Assembly: GCF_030056735.1 (NCBI RefSeq)
Contig: NZ_JASHKN010000014.1
Span: 1 to 64,000 of the forward strand
Reading direction: 5' to 3'
DNA: 64,000 nt
Origin: Rhodococcus sp. IEGM 1409
GTDB taxonomy: Bacteria; Actinomycetota; Actinomycetes; Mycobacteriales; Mycobacteriaceae
The notes under the pieces were generated by a model. The model saw only the letters and a program-made list of their open reading frames with translations, was not told the origin of the DNA and ran no database searches. Both the position numbers and the translations under genes were made by a program. Below are positions 60,564 to 64,000 of this stretch, one piece after another. The first letter of the stretch is position 1; every line of letters begins with the position of its first letter.

Positions 60564-61993
60564 TGGAATACCTGGTCAATGCGCTCTACATTGTCGCGTT
60601 CTCGATGTTCATCTACGGCCTCATGGGTCTTACCGGCCCGAAGACCGCAGTCCGCGGCAACCAGATCGCCGCGGTCGGCATGCTCATCGCCGTCGTTGCA
60701 ACACTGATCTCCATTCGTGATGCGGAGATGGGGAACTGGATCCTCATCGCTGCCGGCCTGGTCATCGGTGTCGTGCTCGGCGTCCCGCCGGCGCTCCGCA
60801 CGAAGATGACGGCCATGCCGCAGTTGGTCGCGCTGTTCAACGGCGTGGGTGGTGGCACCGTCGCGTTGATCGCGTACGCGGAATTTCTGGACTCGGACGG
60901 GTTCACCGCATTTCAGCACGGCGAGTCGCCGACGGTGCACATCGTCATCGCTTCGCTCTTTGCCGCGGTGATCGGATCGATCTCCTTCTGGGGCAGCGTG
61001 ATCGCGTTCCTGAAGCTGCAGGAAACCCTGCCTGGTCGCCCGATCGGAATCGGTAAGCTCCAGCAACCGCTCAATGCTCTGCTGCTCATTGCCGCAGTCG
61101 CGTTCTCGGTGATCATCGGTATCAAGGCGATCTCGCCGGAAGGCCCGACCAGCTCACTGTGGATCGTCGGCGTGCTCGTGCTCTCGGGCATCCTCGGACT
61201 GATGGTCGTTCTGCCCATCGGCGGCGCGGACATGCCCGTCGTCATCTCGCTGCTCAACGCTCTGACCGGTTTGTCAGCTGCTGCTGCAGGTTTGGCGCTC
61301 AACAACCAGGCGATGATCGTCGCCGGCATGATTGTCGGTGCTTCGGGCACCATCCTGACCAACCTCATGGCGAAGGCCATGAACCGGTCCATCCCAGCCA
61401 TCGTCGCCGGCGGTTTCGGCGGCGGCGGCGGAGAAGCGCCATCCTCCGACGGCGTCGTGCGCACGGCAAAGGCGACCTCGGCGGCCGACGCGGCTATCCA
61501 GATGGCCTACGCCAACCAGGTCATCGTCGTACCCGGATACGGACTTGCGGTCGCGCAGGCTCAGCACGCCGTCAAGGACATGGCGAAGTTGCTCGAGTCG
61601 AAGGGCGTCGAGGTCAAGTACGCCATTCACCCGGTCGCCGGCCGTATGCCCGGTCACATGAACGTTCTTCTTGCAGAAGCGGATGTCTCGTACGACGCGA
61701 TGAAGGAAATGGACGACATCAACGACGAGTTCGCGCGTACCGATGTCACCTTGGTGATCGGCGCGAACGACGTCACCAACCCGGCGGCGCGCAACGATCC
61801 GAGCTCACCGATTCACGGAATGCCGATCCTCAATGTCGACCAGTCGAAGTCCGTCATCGTGCTCAAGCGTTCGATGAACTCCGGTTTCGCCGGTATCGAG
61901 AACCCGCTCTTCTTCGCCGAGGGCACCTCGATGCTCTTCGGTGACGCCAAGAAGTCGGTCTCCGAAGTTACCGAGGAACTCAAGGCGCTGTAG
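60563..61993 (+). CDS. pntB: NAD(P) transhydrogenase subunit beta
   Basis: The 476-residue subunit has about nine N-terminal membrane helices (PALRTKMTAMPQLVALFNG, the proton-path region) and a C-terminal NADP-binding domain III with VPGYGLAVAQAQHAVKD, HPVAGRMPGHMNVLLAEA, VIGANDVTNPAARND and VLKRSMNSGFAGIENPLF. With PntAa/Ab it makes NADPH from NADH using the proton gradient. A strong hairpin terminator follows 15 bases after the stop. Confidence 0.96.
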   Translation: MEYLVNALYIVAFSMFIYGLMGLTGPKTAVRGNQIAAVGMLIAVVATLISIRDAEMGNWILIAAGLVIGVVLGVPPALRTKMTAMPQLVALFNGVGGGTVALIAYAEFLDSDGFTAFQHGESPTVHIVIASLFAAVIGSISFWGSVIAFLKLQETLPGRPIGIGKLQQPLNALLLIAAVAFSVIIGIKAISPEGPTSSLWIVGVLVLSGILGLMVVLPIGGADMPVVISLLNALTGLSAAAAGLALNNQAMIVAGMIVGASGTILTNLMAKAMNRSIPAIVAGGFGGGGGEAPSSDGVVRTAKATSAADAAIQMAYANQVIVVPGYGLAVAQAQHAVKDMAKLLESKGVEVKYAIHPVAGRMPGHMNVLLAEADVSYDAMKEMDDINDEFARTDVTLVIGANDVTNPAARNDPSSPIHGMPILNVDQSKSVIVLKRSMNSGFAGIENPLFFAEGTSMLFGDAKKSVSEVTEELKAL

Positions 61994-62007
61994 CGCTGGT
62001 ACTCGGA

Positions 62008-62043
62008 AGGGGCGTCCACTCGTAACAGCGAGTGGGCGCCCTT
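62008..62043 (+). terminator. Terminator of the pnt operon
   Basis: A stem of about 15 bp (62008-62022 with 62029-62043, including two G-T pairs) and a 6-base loop lie just after pntB. Confidence 0.88.
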
Positions 62044-62087
62044 ATTCGTCTCTTGTGCTGCAACGACTTCTTGTGCTGTAACGACAA

Positions 62088-62125
62088 AGGCGCCTAGCCC
62101 GAGACAAAACTCGGAACAGGCGCCT
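62088..62125 (-). terminator. Terminator of the 32-codon small ORF
   Basis: Outer 8-bp arms (62088-62095 with 62118-62125) and an inner 5-bp stem (62099-62103 with 62110-62114) form a hairpin with a small internal loop. On the minus strand it is followed by TTTGTCGTT. Confidence 0.75.
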
Positions 62126-62136
62126 CTGGTGACGTT

Positions 62137-62235
62137 TTACGGGACCTCGGGGGTTTCGGGGTCGGAAGAGAAGCCGGAAAGTAGTTCGATCAACTTCTGG
62201 ATCAGTTCGAGCGGGTTCAGATCTTCGAGGCTCAC
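62137..62235 (-). CDS. Small protein with amphipathic helix
   Basis: The frame encodes 32 residues: MSLEDLNPLELIQKLIELL followed by SGFSSDPETPEVP. AAGGAG lies eight bases before the GTG, and a dedicated terminator follows 11 bases after the stop. The N-terminal 20 residues form a strongly amphipathic leucine-rich helix, and the tail is acidic and Pro-rich. Size and helix recall, only by analogy, the signal-less helical porins and small membrane-active peptides of mycolata. It is probably expressed because both ends are marked by good signals. Confidence 0.65.
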   Translation of the reverse strand: MSLEDLNPLELIQKLIELLSGFSSDPETPEVP

Positions 62236-62350
62236 GGTAAAGACTCCTTCGCTGTGGAACTACTTGATTCGGACATTTCAGAACATACGTCATGTCCAAC
62301 CGTCGCGGGAGAGCTATCGGCGAAAATCTCTGGATCCCAAAGATTTAGGA

Positions 62351-63004
62351 CTAAAGTCGGATGCTTCGGTGCCTGGAGAACGCGATTGCTGCCGTATCCG
62401 GGCGTAGCTCTTCACGTTTCGCGGCGATGGGTGATCGTGCCATCAAAATGGCTGCGACACAGGCCCATACCAGAGCGATCAGGATGCCGGCTATCACTCC
62501 GAAAAGGCCGCTCAACTCGGCGGCGAGTGCACTGGCAACGATCGCAGCAACCCCGACAAATCCCAGACCGGCAACCACCGGACGCCACTGCGGGGCGGAG
62601 ATCAGGATCGCCGAGCAGTACAGAGCGGTCGCCGCGGCCACGTGACCGCTGGGCAACAGGGCCTGGGGCACATCGGTGAGCCAGGAACCGAAAGCGGCGT
62701 TGGTGAGATTGGCGCCCATCCCGAGGAGCAGGATCGCGCCGATGCCATAGGGGAGTCCGCGGACCATCGAGACGACGGCCAAAGCGGTAGTGGCTGCGAG
62801 TACAGCGGTGACGTCGAATCGGCCTACCGTCCACTCGGCAAGTGCGCGTACCTGTTCCGGGACGCTCACGCCGGGCGAGGTGGGTTGCACAAAATACAAG
62901 ATGCCCAACGCTACAGCGGCGATCGCAGCAAGGGCGAGGAAGCGGGGAGTCGCGGAGTGGGTGGGGTGCTGGGTGGAGGTCGAGACGGTCACGAGTACCA
63001 GCAT
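62351..63004 (-). CDS. PAP2-superfamily membrane protein
   Basis: The 217-residue protein has about five to six transmembrane helices and a PAP2-type LLPSGHVAAATAL motif (PSGH with the catalytic His). The upstream KxxxxxxRP box is not evident and the final SRxxxxxHxxxD motif is missing, so catalysis is uncertain. It may be a lipid phosphatase relative or an inactive member. ATG 63004 is chosen; a GTG four codons later is possible. Confidence 0.7.
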   Translation of the reverse strand: MLVLVTVSTSTQHPTHSATPRFLALAAIAAVALGILYFVQPTSPGVSVPEQVRALAEWTVGRFDVTAVLAATTALAVVSMVRGLPYGIGAILLLGMGANLTNAAFGSWLTDVPQALLPSGHVAAATALYCSAILISAPQWRPVVAGLGFVGVAAIVASALAAELSGLFGVIAGILIALVWACVAAILMARSPIAAKREELRPDTAAIAFSRHRSIRL

Positions 63005-63033
63005 CCCTGGTGAGTCTGTGCCGATCGTGAGGA

Positions 63034-64000
63034 TCAGCTGTGAGGTCGGTGGGCGGTCGGAGAATCGCGCCGAACGACACCCGCACAACCCGCTGCGACC
63101 AGGACGCATGCAAATGGGATCAACATTGCTGTGGTGAGAGGCACAAGCTTGGTGACCCACCCGATGGTTGCCGGGCCGGCGAGGAATCCGATGTATCCCA
63201 TCCCGACGACACGAGACATGTTGGTACCAGCCGAACCTGAGCCGAGATTTCCCGCGGTGGTGAAGATCTGCGGAATGCATCCAGAGAGGCCAGCGCCGAA
63301 CAGTGCCCAGCCGAGCAATGTCAGCGGTAGCCAACCGGACACCACGACAGTCAGCATGCCGACGGACGACAGCAACGCGCCGTAGCGAACCACAGCCACC
63401 GGGCCGACCGCTGCGCTGATTCGATCCGCGGTGAACCGTCCGACGGTCATCATCGCTGAGAACGCACCGAACGACAGTGCAGCAACGGCATTCGAGACAC
63501 CCAGATCTTCCTTGACCTGCAGCGCACTCCAGTCGTTTGCCACTCCCTCGGCCAGCATCAGAACAAAGGCGAGGGTTCCGAGCGCAAGCACGCGAGCCGA
63601 GAATCGGCCGTGTGTCTTTCCGGCAGTCAAGGCCGTTTCGGCGTGCACGTCGAGGTGGGGGAGCAGGGGCCGCGAGCACAGCCAGAGCGCCAGCAGACCG
63701 ATTGCCGACGCGATGCTGAGCGTGACGTACGGCGGAAAATCCAGTGCGAGAGTGCCGAATCCGATGACGGACCCCAATACGCCGCCGACGGAGAACATGC
63801 CGTGAAAGGCCGCCATGATCGGGCGCCGGTACAGCTGTTCGGCTTCGACCGCCTGCGAGTTCATCGACACGTCCAATGCGCCGTTCGCGAAGCCGAACAC
63901 CACAAGGGCAGCGCCCAGTTGCCAGGTGTTCGTGGCGAACCCCGGGCCGAGAGTGGCGAATGCCAGCCCGCTGCCCGCCAGGATGACCATGTGCCTGCTG
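63034..64000 (-). CDS. MFS transporter, N-terminus beyond the window
   Basis: The visible part has about 320 residues and ten membrane helices: NGALDVSMNSQAVEAE (helix 4 region), AFHGMFSVGGVLGSVIGFG, and MMTVGRFTADRISAAVGPV in the second half. These are typical of the FucP/YbjJ-like MFS group. The frame runs off the window at 64000 without a convincing start, so the first helices lie outside. Substrate is unknown. Its stop is 29 bp upstream of the PAP2 start. Confidence 0.82.
   Translation of the reverse strand, partial: SRHMVILAGSGLAFATLGPGFATNTWQLGAALVVFGFANGALDVSMNSQAVEAEQLYRRPIMAAFHGMFSVGGVLGSVIGFGTLALDFPPYVTLSIASAIGLLALWLCSRPLLPHLDVHAETALTAGKTHGRFSARVLALGTLAFVLMLAEGVANDWSALQVKEDLGVSNAVAALSFGAFSAMMTVGRFTADRISAAVGPVAVVRYGALLSSVGMLTVVVSGWLPLTLLGWALFGAGLSGCIPQIFTTAGNLGSGSAGTNMSRVVGMGYIGFLAGPATIGWVTKLVPLTTAMLIPFACVLVAAGCAGVVRRDSPTAHRPHS

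Overview
The window looks like a chromosomal segment of a mycolic-acid actinobacterium, most likely Rhodococcus (erythropolis-type). The genes have strongly GC-ending codons and many GTG starts. Intrinsic terminators are often strong hairpins with a weak or missing U-tract, and several regulator genes look leaderless. The gene families also fit: an antigen-85-like esterase, an Rv0805-like phosphodiesterase, an Rv3406-like alkylsulfatase, DUF3558 lipoproteins, mycothiol-dependent maleylpyruvate isomerase-like proteins and split pntAa/Ab/B. No rRNA, tRNA, CRISPR array, intact insertion sequence or prophage was seen. The genus is inferred from gene families, not from a marker gene.

Layout. 0-9 kb: a pRiA4b ORF-3-like protein, TerD, a SWIM/SNF2 helicase, a secreted esterase, a secreted excalibur protein and a dicarboxylate symporter. 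9-17 kb: a metallophosphodiesterase; two flavin-dependent monooxygenases behind a SAM-IV-type riboswitch; a Stealth sugar-phosphate transferase; a small secreted protein; a SnoaL-like protein; an alkylsulfatase-type dioxygenase. The last item and the monooxygenases suggest organosulfur scavenging. 16.7-21 kb: an unusual ornithine-racemase-like/arginase-like fusion, divergent from an amino-acid permease that is translationally coupled to a tandem universal stress protein. 21-30.7 kb: a metallo-beta-lactamase-fold hydrolase, another luciferase-like oxidoreductase, a TY-Chap/YbjN-like protein, a MarR-fadD operon, two small DNA-binding proteins, a flavoprotein/ferredoxin pair and a butanediol-dehydrogenase-like enzyme.

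30.8-39.3 kb is the most accessory-looking part. Two paralogous cassettes (DUF3558 lipoprotein plus a small helical partner) lie 7.5 kb apart and share an ECF-sigma-like promoter with identical spacing. Between them are a UBP zinc-finger protein, an enoyl-CoA hydratase facing an HxlR regulator, and a decayed regulator-like gene broken by a 7-bp tandem duplication. A two-component system follows, in which the receiver domain is fused to a thioredoxin-reductase-like flavoprotein and the kinase carries a cyclic-nucleotide-binding-fold sensor.

39.3-51 kb: type II lumazine synthase, Lrp regulator, valine/leucine dehydrogenase, a methyltransferase, a Tat-exported acetamidase, a second TY-Chap protein with two clamp-like C-terminal motifs, a Thr/Ser-rich exported protein, a B-lectin/LysM protein, and a thiamine-precursor salvage operon (tenA plus an ABC importer) under a TPP riboswitch. 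51-64 kb: carboxylesterase, MFS transporters, GNAT, a peptidase-E-like hydrolase, a maleylpyruvate isomerase-like protein, an acyl-CoA synthetase, a frameshifted DUF488 gene, the pntAa-pntAb-pntB transhydrogenase operon, a 32-codon small ORF with its own terminator, a PAP2 membrane protein and an MFS gene cut by the window edge.

All calls come from reading the sequence and translations. No database search, structure prediction or folding program was run.
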